Counted from the stretch's first letter, positions 1 through 10,855 are shown. The stretch is DNA of 64,000 nt from Isoetes taiwanensis (GCA_021234155.1 JAJEKV010000017.1:1169467-1233466), one strand, 5' to 3'. Program-made: numbers and translations. Notes: generated from the sequence alone by a model not told the origin.

Positions 1-442
1 TAAAACAGATCAAGAACCTTGCCACTTAGGCATGAACATCACAATTTGCTTTGTGATCAATTCTGTCAGATCAAGAATGACAGAATTGATGGATGGATTA
101 GAGATAGCAAGGACAAATGACACTTTACCTTGTATTTCCTGAACGCAAAGAAAGCTCTAAACTTTCCACTTTTCCTCCATAAGAATGGTTGCTCATATCA
201 TCATCAGTCCGTACAAATAGAAATCGAACAAACGCTGCCCATTATTCTGCATCGTTATGCACAACTACTATTGCCCGGAAATGTGAATGCAGTCTAACTA
301 TAGAAGAAAAAGAAAACACAGTTAGAACAATAGGACTAATGGCTTAGCAAGAATTAGAAGCAGAAATCAAAATCTCCGAACCATAGCTTCTAGCAAAATC
401 CTAAGATTATTTTGCCATATATCTTCTCTGGGTTGGCAATTC
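1..442. other. No recognisable feature
   Basis: AT-rich sequence lying downstream (on the minus strand) of a PPR relic. I see no coding frame, repeat or RNA gene in it. Confidence 0.5.
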
Positions 443-1000
443 TTACGACAAAACTTTAAGGAATTCGAGATTAGTTTTAGAGAATCCTGCCGACCAAGAT
501 CGATCATGCAGAGATAGTAGCCCACATCTGGCATAGCTATAAGCTTTTCTCATAAATTCAAAATAGTAGCGCCCGTTGTCTACAAGGCCTGCCCTGCTAC
601 ATGCAACAAGGATATAGAGAAAAGTAAGTTTGTCTGGCTTGGTGCTTTCTTCCACCATCCTCTGCTACAAATTCCAAGATACAGTGTTCCGATTTGGCAA
701 AGTATCGAAGACCATGCAGGACTCTTCCAAACTACCACAACCTGAATACGTCAATGACTGTTTACTATATTAACATCATGCCGAAGACCGTGTTCTAAAA
801 CCATGTCATGGATTAGCCTAGCCTGTTCTAGAGCTCCCATGTTTCCACATGCTTTAGACACACTAAAAAATGTGACTTTATTTGGTTTAATTCCTTGTTC
901 TTGCATCTTCTCAAAGCTATCTATTGCAAGTTTCTTTTGCATACCCTACGACTACCCTAGAATCATAAGCCATAGCCATAGTTGCCTGGGATCTGTGGCG
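443..1000 (-). pseudogene. PPR (PLS-class) gene relic
   Basis: Two minus-strand segments in different frames resemble consecutive PPR motifs. The upstream one (about 942-751) has the phrase IKPNKVTFFSVSKACGNMGA followed by LEQARLIHDMVLEHGL, a typical L/S-type PPR. The downstream one (658-443) has PDKLTFLYILVACSRAGLVD followed by NGRYYFEFM, the last PPR before the E domain in PLS proteins. A stop and a frame change lie between them, and the E domain is not recognisable. PPR proteins bind organellar RNA and guide editing or processing; this copy cannot make such a protein. It shares phrasing with the intact gene at 13.1 kb and may be a decayed paralogue. Confidence 0.7.
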
Positions 1001-1340
1001 GCAGAGGTCCTCCTGCCGTTTGGATGCTATGGTACTGCCCTTCCATCTTTTTCTTCTTGTGCTTATGCTTCTAAGCTTATTCTCATTTATAAACGGATCA
1101 ACAGGGGATGATGAATAAAATAGATGGATAAACCGATGAATAAACAGATAGACATCCTCCGGTTCAGCATAAATCTATGCCTTTCCAACCTCAGACAGAA
1201 AAAATCTATGGTTGCTTCAAATCTGTGGTTGCTTTAGAACCTTAATCAAGTCGATTATGCTGCCGCCATAGCCATGGCATATCCAAGAATAGGTAATTTT
1301 AATAAAAGTTCCTTTACGTTTTAGAAAAACCCCTTAAGAT
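943..1340. other. Non-coding; possible PPR remnants at left edge
   Basis: Apart from possible further decayed PPR sequence up to about 1000, nothing was recognised. A short GC-rich block with an imperfect inverted repeat around GCCAGGCTC / GAGCCTGGC sits just beyond it, at 1352-1405. Confidence 0.4.
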
Positions 1341-1439
1341 TTTTAAAAGACCTCGGCAGCGCCGCCAGGCTCTGTCGCTCGCCCGCCACCGAGCCTGGCA
1401 GCACCGCTGAGGTCTTTACTCCCCCTAAAAACATGTAAG

Positions 1440-1560
1440 GGATTTCTATATAATACGTAACATGCGCAATAGAATAGAATAGAATTTGAATTGAATATAA
1501 GAAAGAAAGAATGATGTTTATCGTCCACTAAGACCAATCGACAAGCATAGACATATAATA
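1440..1560 (-). mobile_element. LINE 3' end fragment with ATTCT tail
   Basis: Read on the minus strand, the sequence goes from TTAGTGGACGATAAACATC into TTCT-rich sequence and then a short ATTCTATTCT tract (plus-strand 1467-1483). The same order, GTGGACGATAAA then ATTCT repeats, occurs at 10.86-11.02 kb, where it terminates a recognisable LINE, and at 62.79 kb. I therefore read this as the extreme 3' end of a LINE insertion. No coding part was recognised upstream. Confidence 0.5.
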
Positions 1561-1567
1561 AAAGCAT

Positions 1568-2145
1568 GTAACCTCAAGTATAGGAAATCATAAAATCTAG
1601 CCTACACGGTTATGCTCTAGGTTTGACTATCAATTCTAGTAGATGTAAAGGCAGGTTAAGCAACATTATACCAATTGATCCAATTGCATAGCGCCACGTG
1701 GACATTTTTCTTTCCTTGGATCAACCAAAAATTTCATCCCTGTGCTACGACGTTGCTTCTGGCGTTTACCTGCATCTAACAATTTTACTCTTCATTCTGA
1801 GATATTTACCATACATTCTAGCTCCAGAAATCTTTGTGTCTTTTTGTGGGGTAATGCAAGGCAAGCCGGAATGTAATGACCTCCTCCCCTCACTCACAGA
1901 TTGAGGAAAAACTCACAGATTGAAGCATTTTGGGCAAATTGAATGGCAACTCTTATAGAAAAACATTGCAAAATTGCATGAAATAAACCTTTTCAAATAA
2001 AACAAGAATGGTTTAAACAGTTGGACCTCTGATGAAAGTAATTAGAGCTACTACTTCTTTGATTTTCTAATGCTTCCAAATATTCTTTTGATCTACATAC
2101 GAAATATATTTGTAAAAAATGTGTTAAGGCTTAAAAAAATTGTGT
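1568..2145. other. No recognisable feature
   Basis: AT-rich sequence up to the left edge of the Copia relic. A 68-codon frame at 1698-1904 has no recognisable family signature. Confidence 0.4.
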
Positions 2146-3076
2146 CCATGGGAAGAAGAGTGCATTCTTGAATGGTGACTTAAAGAAAACAATCTACATG
2201 GAACAACCTCCTGGCTTTGTCAAATCAAGGCAAGAACATTTTGTCTGCAAGCTCAAATGCAGTTTATATAGTTTAAAGCAAGTTCCACGGTGCTAGAATC
2301 ACAAAATTAATGCATTTCTCTTAGCTGCAGGGTTTCAGAGATCCCACAAAGATACTTGTCTATATTATAAGCAACTTGATGGTAAGATATGCATTCTTAC
2401 CTTGTATGTAGATGATGTCATCATTATGGATCGTGCTAGTGACTTGATAACCAAGCTCAAAACTGATCCTGAGAATTCCTTTGAACTCATGGACTTGGAT
2501 CTGTTACATCTTTATTTGGGGACACTCAAACCAAATATATCAAGGATCTATTGGTTAGATTCCATATGGAGGATAGCAAAGATGCTCCCAGTCCATATGG
2601 GCAGAGCAACAAACTTACATTGAATTCGATGGAAGCTTCTTGTAATGTTACACTATTCCACAAGCTTGTGGTATCACCAATTTATCTCAACATTACTAGA
2701 CCCGACATTACCTTTGATGTTAGTTAAGTCAGCAAGTTTATGCAATCTCCTAAACAAAACCATTGGCATACTGCAAAACGCATTCTTGTTTATCTTAAAG
2801 CTACCATGACTGAAGGTATTGTTTATAGAAATCATATCAAAATGGATCTCCTATTTTATATTGATGTTGATCATGCTGGCACTGATTTTTATTGCAGGTC
2901 ACATACATGTTGTATTTCTATGCTTGAAGCAAGCCTAATCACTTAGAGATCTAAAAAGCGAACTTCAGTCAGCCTAAGTACTACAGAAGCAGAAATCAAA
3001 GCACTGGTTACAGGAACTCAAGAGATGATGTGGCTATTAGAACTCTTTCAAGAATTAAACGTTCCAATCCCAAAGG
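2146..3076 (+). pseudogene. Copia reverse transcriptase / RNase H (left part)
   Basis: Conserved Copia blocks appear in order: KSAFLNGDLK, IYMEQPPGFV, LYVDDVIIM (the YVDD active-site box, at about 2400), ITRPDITFDVS, and the RNase H start LVYLKATMTEGIVY, STTEAEIKALVTGTQEMMWL and LFQELNVPIPK. The last residue is encoded at about 3076, exactly where the LINE tail begins. Several stops interrupt the frame, for example after the KQVPRC block and in ITFDVS-stop. The RNase H catalytic region continues beyond the LINE at 6449. Confidence 0.8.
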
Positions 3077-3425
3077 AAGGACGGAAGGAAGGAAGTATAT
3101 TTAACGCCCACGGAGGCCAACTGGCCTATGAGATGGTGATAGACATACAATATATCAGAAAGTATCCAAACACAAAAGAAAACCACAGAAACCCTGTACA
3201 ATGTGTCTCTACCACTGGGACGAAAAAACCCCCCATGTGGGAGGAAAAACCCTTGTAGTAGGCGTTCAGAGGCCCTATCTGGGCGCTCAAATTCCCTGTG
3301 CTGTGAGGGATTTCCTGACGGTGGAGACTTGCAGAATGTAGGACGCGAGACGTGTAACCATTGGCGAAGCTAGCAGTTGATGAATTGCTATCTCAGAGCA
3401 TCTGAGGTCGGCATGAGCTGCTCGG

Positions 3426-4363
3426 ATGTGTGCATATGCCGGACATTCCTGTAGAGCATGGTGTTCATCTTCTACTATCTATCCCGCATGTGACAAAGAC
3501 CGGCATAATCTCTCATGCCGGGGGATTCCCTGCCCTCCATCTGTACCCCAGCGGCCTGTCTCAATTCTGAGATGGTGGGACCCTGTCCTTATTGCAGCTA
3601 TAGCTCTCCGTTTCTTGGTAGAGATGTGTGCCTTCAAATACTGGTGGGGGCCATGTTCAAGCGACGGATTAACCTGCGTGTGGTAGTGCTCTGTTTTGGG
3701 CTTTGCAAGAGTAGGCGCATCCCACAGAGAGGTAGCAAAGCGCTCATTCAAATGCACCTCCTGCTCCGCGATATCCGACATATCCATAATCTGTTGATAG
3801 TCTATGGACCATCTTGCGAACCATCCCCTACAATGCTCCTGCCACACTCTCTTCAGACGTTGTGGCCCTTGTGCCAATAACAGAGCCCGGGGAGGATAAC
3901 GTTGTGCATCCATTCTGTCAACCTTATAGAAATACGCAAGGTGCCTGCGTATAACAGAATGCTGCAGGGGCCAAAGCCCAGTCTCATACAGCAAAATCGG
4001 ATAAGGCACCGTGTCCTTGACGCTAGGCTGTATGTCAGGAAAGCCTTCTGTACTCTCTCTAGCTTATCCCCAGGCCTCTACCCTATACCGCTACCCTAGA
4101 CCTCCAGATCTCTGGCCCCCAGACCTCTACCCTATACCGCAATACTGGTTCCACGAGTGCTCTGGAATGGTGTGCTTTTATGTGTCTAATCGCTTGAGAT
4201 GTATTCCCGCAGCGGCTATTACGCATTGCATCACCGGGCTTTTCTTCCCGGCGTGACCCTTCTTTCTACCACGGTCATCCCATAGCATGTTAGCGGAGAA
4301 ATCGATTCCCGGATACTTAAAGGTCCTTATAACTTCCATCCTTTGTCCTCTGTAATAGATCAC
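3426..4363 (-). pseudogene. LINE ORF2 C-terminal (zinc-binding) region
   Basis: The minus-strand frame 4009-3479 carries the post-RT region typical of plant LINEs: an YETGLWPLQHSVIRRHLAYF block, a Trp-rich region (WSIDYQQIMDM), then AIAAIRTGSHHLRIETGRWG and PRHERLCRSL. The equivalent phrase SSHHLHIETGRWNGTPRNER occurs in the LINE at 62.3 kb, so the two are related. Frame breaks occur at both ends. Confidence 0.7.
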
Positions 4364-4429
4364 GGGATATCATCTTTGCGAGAACGAGTTGGCAAATGCT
4401 TGATTTTCTACGATGGTTGGCGGTCATTC

Positions 4430-5417
4430 TGCTATGTCCGCAAATTGGCCGAGAGCATCAAATGTTCCTGCATACTCTTAGTTTGTATGAGACAAGTAAG
4501 CCCGGATCGTCTGCATAGAGCAAGCTGTTTCTGATATATGCCTCGGCAGCTGCGGGCCACCCCCTCCATGTTCTTGCATCCAGGTCTCCAACTTGTCAAT
4601 ATAGAGTCCAAAAAGCGTTGGAGATAACGGGCATCCCTGTTTAACACCTATGGTGCTGTTCACCCGGTGATCTGACGCAGGCAAAGTGGCATATATTGCG
4701 TCATAGAGCGGTAGATGGCATTCTCGCAAATCTGTGGGACATGTAGCTCCCGCGGCGTTGCCACAAACAGTCCCAAGGGACTGTATCATATGCCGTCTTA
4801 AAATCCACGAAACAGCAATACAAGTCACGTCGTGTATTGCGGCTAGCTTCCATAAGGATTCTGAGAGTAAAAATATGGTCACTCGTGGAGTGGGCAGGGC
4901 GAAAACCTGCCTGGCCAACTGCACGTACTCCAGCTTCCTCCGCCCATTGCGTTAACTTCTTCTCCAGCACACCTGCTAGAAGTTTTGCAAGTAACGGGCT
5001 CACCATGATCATACGGTAGTTGATGGAGTCATCCCTACTTCCCGTCTTATGAATAGGGGTGACCTTGCTAACCATCCATTCCTATGGGAGGGCCTCTCTG
5101 ATGGCCTGATTGATTATCCCTGTCAAAGGTCCGAGCAAAGCTAGCCCACCCCATTTCAACAGCTCGGCCTGGAGTCCCTGCAAGTCCTTTGCTTTACCAT
5201 TAGCAAGATGCCTAAGACCCTGGTGGATGTCCTCCTCTGAAAGTTGTAGTGTTTCTCCTCGCTGATCTGGTACGTCAGCAATTGCTCCTAGGGGGTTATA
5301 CAACTCCTCCAACCGTTGTCTCCACTGGTCTGAGGTAACATTGCCAGGTGGTTGATGCCTCTTATACAGCACTCTACGCCAAAAGGCCTTTGGCTCAGTC
5401 ATCAGTAGATCAAACAT
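4430..5417 (-). pseudogene. LINE ORF2 reverse transcriptase
   Basis: Reverse transcriptase blocks on the minus strand: VTPIHKTGSRDDSINYRMI and VSPLLAKLLAGVLEKKL (block 1-2), GQAGFRPAHSTSDHIFTLRI (block 3), FVDFKTAYDTVPWDCLW (catalytic Asp block), GVKQGCPLSPTLFGLYIDKL (block 5), and a YADD-type active site readable only after a frame change near 4520. The order is collinear with plant LINE RTs, but at least two frameshifts split it into overlapping frames (5417-5082, 5075-4701, 4924-4478), so it is not functional. Confidence 0.8.
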
Positions 5418-5894
5418 GCGTTGCTGATTTTCTGCAATGTAGCGATGCTTTTGGATTTCAAGAATGCCTTATAGTCCCTAATGGCCTGTTGTTCGAGTGG
5501 ATCTAAGATGGTGCGTAGGCTGACTCTTTAGAGCCTTACATTCGCCGTCAAACCGGGGGTTTTGAGGGAATTGCGCAGTGTCCCTTCACGGGGGATTTCT
5601 TGCTGCAAAGCATTCACTGGCTGCTGCGAGTAAGGCCTTCACCACACTTATCATGCAATGTATAGAGGGCATCAATCCCCTATAGCTCACGTTCAAGCGC
5701 CACCTCATATCCTCCTTGCTTTCAATAGTTTGGGGTGTATCCCAAGCCCCCGAGGGCGCTGTCACATAAATGCGCCACCGAGTGCCTCCAATCCAAAGTG
5801 ACATAAAGTGGATAATGGTCCGACAAAGTCTCTTCATCTCTTGTTCACATTACTGTCGCCGCGAAATCTCTAATGATATCAAGTTAAGCCGAGC

Positions 5895-6448
5895 TAGGAG
5901 ATAGTCCACCACGCCGGCTCCACCATCGCCCCGCCGTAAACACGCAAGTGAAGCCCCCCGATGCGCCATCCATCGAGCATACCATTGCAGATCACCATGT
6001 AAAAGATCTGGTATAGCTGGACCAACTCTCTTCCAAAGGCCCCGGAGACTGTATCCTGGGAGCGTCTTGCATGCTGGGATGCCTCTGTTTCTAGCCAAAG
6101 TGGGTTGGAGTCAGCATTTCCCTGAAAGGTGACCGACTGCCACTGTGCCATATGTGCATTGAAATCTCCTAATAAAAACACATGACCCTCCTGGCGATAC
6201 TGCTCTATGTCATCATACAGTTCCCTATAGGGCATATGCACATCTATATCTGCCTGATGAACCCTGTAGAACTTAGAAGTTTCAATGGGGTATATAACAT
6301 CCTGCAATAAACAAGTGGGCGATGGTGAGGCTGCAACACTCGTATCCACAGGTAGCGGTTGAGTCTATCAGCCTTGTGGAGCGAAACTGTGGATGATATA
6401 GCATCTTTGAAGTAGAACGCGACCCCTCCATACCCTCGCTTGCCATGG
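5895..6448 (-). pseudogene. LINE ORF2 endonuclease (C-terminal half)
   Basis: The frame beginning GYGGVAFYFKDAISS at 6448 continues, after a frame change near 6270, into a block with VFLLGDFNAHMAQWQS (the GDFN catalytic box of APE endonucleases) and later VICNGMLDGWRIGG. The N-terminal half of the nuclease, including the WNVHGL start, is absent. This region decides where the element ends on its 5' side: Copia sequence (AKLLVDNFGAIEE) starts immediately beyond. Confidence 0.75.
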
Positions 6449-6640
6449 CTAAGTTGTTAGTGGATAATTTTGGTGCCATAGAAGAACAATACCATCATCC
6501 AACTAAGCATCATGATACTGAGCTCTGTTTTGTCAGGGAACAAATGCAACATTCTACATTGGATGTGGAATATTGTGCAACTTCCAGTCAACTAGCTGAT
6601 AGCCTAGGCTCAAGCCTTAACTAGATGAATATTCTATTGG
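6449..6640 (+). pseudogene. Copia RNase H (right part)
   Basis: Continues the frame interrupted at 3076. The phrases KLLVDNFGAIEEQYHHPTKH, TELCFVREQMQHSTLDVEYC and SSQLADSLGSSLN correspond to the Copia C-terminal blocks DNxxAI...NPxxHxRTKHIDI...HFVREQ...EYCPTxxQLADIFTK. The stop after SSLN is at about 6624. Confidence 0.75.
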
Positions 6641-6715
6641 GCATTCAAAAATCACAAGTTCATGTTTGATTCATTTCCTACTATTTTTTAGTTACAGTAG
6701 CATTTCAGAAGGGGT

Positions 6716-6830
6716 GTTAGAAGTAGGAAACCCTACTATAATCCTAACATGACGTGGAGGGTAATCCTCATATGATGTCAGCACAAGCCACATCAGCACA
6801 TTCTACTTAGGGACGTGTGCATCTTTTTGT
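6716..6830 (+). repeat. Partial Copia 3' LTR
   Basis: Begins with TGTTAGAAGTAGGAAACC right after a purine tract (AGAAGGGG). Its right end is not visible; the sequence runs into a poly-T stretch at 6838-6847 and then into the SGT fragment. No second copy of this LTR is in the window. Confidence 0.45.
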
Positions 6831-6894
6831 CAAGACTTTTTTTTTTGCGAATACAAACATTGATTGTTAGCGCCACCTTATTTGCATAGGTAAC

Positions 6895-7541
6895 CTTGCC
6901 ATGTTAGCCGAATGTCACATTGAAGCGATTAAGTTATACACTTCAACCATTTCAATTTGTGGGCACAATGCTATATTTTATGTTAAGAGGCAGTATGTTG
7001 ATGATTTTTTTGTATCTCAAGATGCTGCCATTAAACACATGAATAATCATGTCTTTAAGGCAACTGCTCACACTGAAGTCGGGAACTATGATGCAACAAT
7101 CGGGGATTGTAAGAAAGCACTTGATGCCAAGCCTCGATATCGGAAAGCATATAGCCATCTGGGTATCGTGTATTATGCACAAGGCCATTACCTCGATGCT
7201 ATAGAGAAGGGTTTCCAAAAAGGTATTTGTTTATCGTATTTCCTTTTTTTTTTCCTTTTATAGACCGCACATCTGCCAAAAAGTATCACGTTACAGGATT
7301 TTAGATTCTGATTATGGAGTCTTTTCATGTGTTATTCCTTGGTCTGATGGTTGTGCAATATGGTACCTGTAAGCACAATAGACAAGGTTTCTTGGGTGTA
7401 TAGTTTTATTTTCCTTTAAGTTGTCTGCAAATATGGAGGAAGCAATTACAACTGCTCTCACAATGGAAGTGAAAGACACTTGTTTTTTTTGCAGCATTGG
7501 AGTTGGAGCCAACAAACAGTGTTGTTAAAGATAGCATGCAG
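6895..7541 (+). pseudogene. SGT-like TPR co-chaperone gene fragment
   Basis: Two exons of a small glutamine-rich TPR protein (SGT) family member. Exon 1 (to 7222) encodes EAIKLYTSTISICGHNAIFY, then TEVGNYDATIGDCKKALDAK and YRKAYSHLGIVYYAQGHYLD before AIEKGFQK; these are TPR helices. Exon 2 (7495-7541) encodes ALELEPTNSVVKDSMQ. The intron 7223-7494 keeps a GT donor, a T-rich tract and an AG acceptor, joins in phase 1, and a further GT donor follows at 7542. About 25 unrelated codons interrupt the first TPR (about 6985-7060), probably an intron whose donor was lost. SGT proteins act as Hsp70/Hsp90-associated co-chaperones. With both ends missing this is a genomic gene fragment, not a retrocopy. 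Confidence 0.65.
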
Positions 7542-7813
7542 GTAGATTATTGCATGGAAATTTTTATGGATAATATTTTAGAAGGCATTCATCCATGCAG
7601 CTTAGAAGAAACTCGAGGAATCAATACGAAGCAGGAATTAATAAACTACTGGAATTCATTCACAATTGTCCTTCGCCAAGTTTTAAATTTATTTAAATCT
7701 CTAAGAATTGAAAATTTATATTCACCAAAAAACTAATTCTAAATAGAATCAAGCGAAAATTAATAATTAATTTTATGCTCTAATAACCATAATACTTTTA
7801 ATATAAATTTATC
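7542..7813. other. No recognisable feature
   Basis: AT-rich sequence between the SGT exon and the MITE. It may be the next SGT intron, but no further exon was found. Confidence 0.4.
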
Positions 7814-8143
7814 TTATGGGTAAAAGCATGCTACGGTGTACCACTTTTGGAACCCTCAAAAGTACCTACACTGGGTACTTTTAAAACTGGTACTTTCTGT
7901 TCTTTCTTTCCATTAAAATCAATCGAAATTTTTTGAATTGAAGGTCAATAACATGTCAATCTATAGTACTCGAGGATAACAATACTCTTAGAGACTAAAA
8001 TAAATGAATTAACTCCCAAATTTATTGTTTATTGCGACATTTATGCAAGTTCCCAGTACCCAGTGCTGGGTACTTTTCTGGGTAGTTTTGCACTCCCTAA
8101 AAAGTACTTTAGATGGTACACCCTAGCATGCTTTCACCCTTAT
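7814..8143. mobile_element. MITE with 26-bp terminal inverted repeats
   Basis: Left terminus 7818-7843 reads GGGTAAAAGCATGCTACGGT then GTACCA. The reverse complement of the right terminus 8114-8139 reads GGGTGAAAGCATGCTAGGGT then GTACCA; two mismatches in 26. Both ends are flanked by TTAT (7814-7817 and 8140-8143), a likely target-site duplication. A weaker inner inverted repeat with GGGTACTTTT / AAAAGTACCC-type words extends the fold. The 322-bp element has no coding capacity. The superfamily is uncertain. Confidence 0.75.
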
Positions 8144-9290
8144 ATAGACTTAAAAAAAGCTAATAAAATAGAAAAGAATTAAAAAGTGAATATAATCCCA
8201 TAATGGCATCCTTGAAGTGTTATTTTTGAAACCTCAAATTTTGTTGAATATGTCATAAACTGAAAAGATAAAGGAGCCGAGAAAGAAAATGGGTGGCAGC
8301 GGCGAGGGGGGTGGTGGAGGTGAGGCTATCGCCGCCTCATCCTGCTTCCGGATCAGTAGCGAGGATGGAGCAAGGAGCTGGGGATGGATGCCAGGCCAGG
8401 ATGCCTTTGTTCTGTGAGATGGATGTCATAGGCTTTTATTCAGGCTGTTCCAGGGTGCAATCTGTATGCGGTCTTCAATTTTGATGCAGTTTTGGTTGCC
8501 TTCTTTCTTTTCTTCCTTGTAGTTCTTAAAAGATTAAACCATCACATGAGGGATAGGCTTGGTAGGCCCTTCCTTGATGGGGCGATTTCTTGAGGCTGGG
8601 TCGACCTGGGAAGAATAGACCTTATACAGGTTGAGATGTTTCTAATTGAAGCAGATTCATGTTCTGGACTTGTATGGGAGAAGCCTCATCTGAAGAGGTA
8701 AAATCTTGTAGTTTTGTAAAGCACTATGGTTCTACTCTTATTCTTTCTTGCTGGCGGAAAGGCAAACTGTGTTTTGAAGGAAAAATCAGGTACTCAGGCA
8801 CTTTTGGGGCTTTTTAGTTTGTATGTAGATAGACTGTTGGGATTGTTTCATTTTGAATAGCCGAGCTAGGGATATGATGTAGGCAGAAAATTTACATATT
8901 TTGCACCAGGCTTTTGAGGGAGTAGTCTGGTGGCTGGGCATATATTTTGTCTAGCCAGGTTTCAGATGGACTGCTTACCCTGACAATGTAGCATCTGATT
9001 TGATTCAGTTCATAAGAGATCTATTTGTTTATAAATCGAGAGACCATAATCCATGAAGCGGTGGCAGCTTCTATAGCCAGCTTTAGGCTTATGTGACCCC
9101 GACAATGCAGCACTCCATTACATATTTCAGTCACAACATTTTGAGAATCAGGTCTAATTATTAGCATCTATCTTATATTCTTTTGATATGCTGCTACTCA
9201 TCTGAATAAGTTTCAATTCATGGAGGATGAAGATGTTGAGTTTACTCCTGTAGTACTCCGCCTTGAAGATTGAAGCATTGTACTCTGTAC
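8144..9290. other. Non-coding, unassigned
   Basis: A GC-rich patch at 8288-8400 (GGCGGC/GGTGGAGG words) followed by TG-rich sequence. It leads without a break into the A-tailed end at 9355-9377, so all or part could be the untranslated body of a retroposon. No protein family was recognised. Confidence 0.35.
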
Positions 9291-9377
9291 AATGCTATTC
9301 TATTCTATTCTATTGTACTTTTTATATATAATACAAAAATTCTCCTTTTCTTCAAAAAAAAAAAAAAAAAAAAAAAA
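9291..9377 (+). repeat. Retroposon-like 3' end: ATTCT repeats then poly(A)
   Basis: (TATTC)n at about 9297-9313, then TTTTTATATATAATACAAAAA and a 22-bp A-tract ending at 9377. This resembles the 3' terminus of a non-LTR retroposon on the plus strand. No coding part was recognised upstream. Confidence 0.4.
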
Positions 9378-9627
9378 GTCATAAACTCATTTTGACCATG
9401 ATCAAAATCAATTTTCATTAGATTGTTGTTAAATGTCTTGAATGTTGCATAGCCTACTCCAAGCCAGTAAACGTGCCCAAAAAAAGAAAATTGCGTAATT
9501 TACATTATCTATGACAGGGTCCATGTGCAACATGTCATCGTCCTGTGCATCAATTGGCACCCACAATGTTAAGTTGGTTGCAAAATTGTGGAGTATAAAA
9601 GCATATTCTCCAATCCAATCGAATTCC

Positions 9628-9662
9628 TCCCTCCCTCCCTCCCTCCCTTCCTTCCTTCCTTC
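9628..9662. repeat. CCCT/CCTT microsatellite
   Basis: CCTCCCTCCCTCCCTCCC followed by TTCCTTCCTTCCTTC. A similar CTTC tract ends the LINE at 3077-3097, so this could also mark a retroposon end, but no element body was recognised beside it. Confidence 0.7.
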
Positions 9663-10855
9663 AGAACTGCATTGCGTGATGTTATGACTATTTGGCCTGT
9701 AAATGTTGTAGTGAGGCACATTTCTTTTTATGCTCTTACAACCAATTGATAAGGTCGATCAAGGCATGTTCTTCTTATCAGAAGAAGCAGGAAAATAAGA
9801 ATTGACATCCATATTATTAGGATATGCATGTATTTTATGCTAATTTCCATATTTTATTTATGTGTGGAGTCATGGGGGAGTATAATGTTCGACTATGTAA
9901 CTATACAAGGAATATATGGTTATTTAACTTGTTGTAGATTTTTCATGCAAGTGGAGGCCAAGGGGCTTGAACATCTTGATCAATTCTTTCTTCGATGTTA
10001 TCCTTATTCTCGAGATGTAGCAATGTTTCTGCTGTGGGAGGAGGTGGTGGCTCGACTTCAAACAATGGATTGTTAGTGCAAATGCAATATGAAAATGATC
10101 TCCATCTAAACTTTTGCTCCTTTTAAGTTTATACTGCTAATTTCTTTTGTTGACTTTCGCCATGATTTCAAATTGGTACTTCTACATCACTATCATCAGT
10201 AACCATATTCATTTGAAGCTGTTACATTTTTGTTAAGTTCTTCATTTTATCATAACCATAAAAAGAAATCAACTTGAGGCCTAAATCATGGGAGGAACAA
10301 CATCATTAGAGCCTCACAGTTATCTTTAAGCTAGTTTGCTGGATAAGGTAATCTACCAGACACTCTCTAAAGCCCAGTCCTAAGAACTGTAGGTCTATTG
10401 GGTTCATGTGTTGGTTTACATCAGTGGAGTACGTTTGAGAATCTTTGGTCTAAACTAACAGTTTATGTTTAAAATCTTGCTTTGTAGTATTTGTTTTTGT
10501 GTGCCCAAAATGCCGGTGTACATTAGGGACTAATGAAAGCCAGGAAATTTTTGAAGTATTCTAAGAGATTGTTAAAAGTGTGTTAAAAACATGTTGTAAA
10601 CGTTGATTGGGGGTAAAGGGGACGACCGATATGGCTCAGTCATTAATACGTAGGAAGCAAATGATTATTAACTATATCACTAAAACTTTGAAGCTAAACA
10701 GTAGACATTACGAGCATCCTTGCGGCCTAAACCTAGAGATCAAGAGACTAAACTAGCAAACTGTAAAAAATATACTCTTACTATCCAGTCAACAAAGTTT
10801 GGGAGTCAAAAGTTCATCAATTGTATCTCCACCTAGAGATGAAGAGAATATAACT
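9663..10855. other. Non-coding; possible exon at 9945-10076
   Basis: Mostly unassigned. The plus-strand frame around 9945-10076 reads QVEAKGLEHLDQFFLRCYPY then SRDVAMFLLWEEVVARLQ and a stop. It has protein-like composition and could be a terminal exon (preceded by TTTTTCATGCAAG), but I do not recognise the family. Confidence 0.25.

Larger units (their letters stand above)
3077..6448 (-). mobile_element. LINE, 5'-truncated, inserted into Copia RNase H
   Basis: A minus-strand non-LTR retrotransposon. On its own strand the order is: latter half of an APE-type endonuclease (6448-5895), linker, reverse transcriptase (about 5417-4430), C-terminal region with zinc-binding-like motifs (about 4363-3480), 3'UTR, and a CTTC-type microsatellite tail (3077-3097). 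It starts mid-endonuclease at GYGGVAFYFKDA, as expected of 5' truncation during target-primed reverse transcription. Copia coding sequence abuts both ends. I could not see a clear target-site duplication. Confidence 0.8.
2146..6830 (+). mobile_element. Copia LTR-retrotransposon relic, split by a LINE
   Basis: The right part of a Ty1-Copia element: end of reverse transcriptase, RNase H, polypurine tract and the start of the 3' LTR. Copia coding sequence runs from about 2146 to 3076, is interrupted by an oppositely oriented LINE, and resumes at about 6449. The polypurine tract (AGAAGGGG, about 6707-6715) is followed by TGTTAGAAGTAGGAAACC, which looks like the LTR start; the LTR can be followed only to about 6830. 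The 5' half (gag, protease, integrase) is missing. Internal stops show it is dead. Confidence 0.75.

Noticed and set aside
3479-3880. Plus-strand frames with Cys/Pro-rich sequence at 3.4-3.9 kb
   Set aside because: They are antisense shadows of the LINE C-terminal region on the minus strand.
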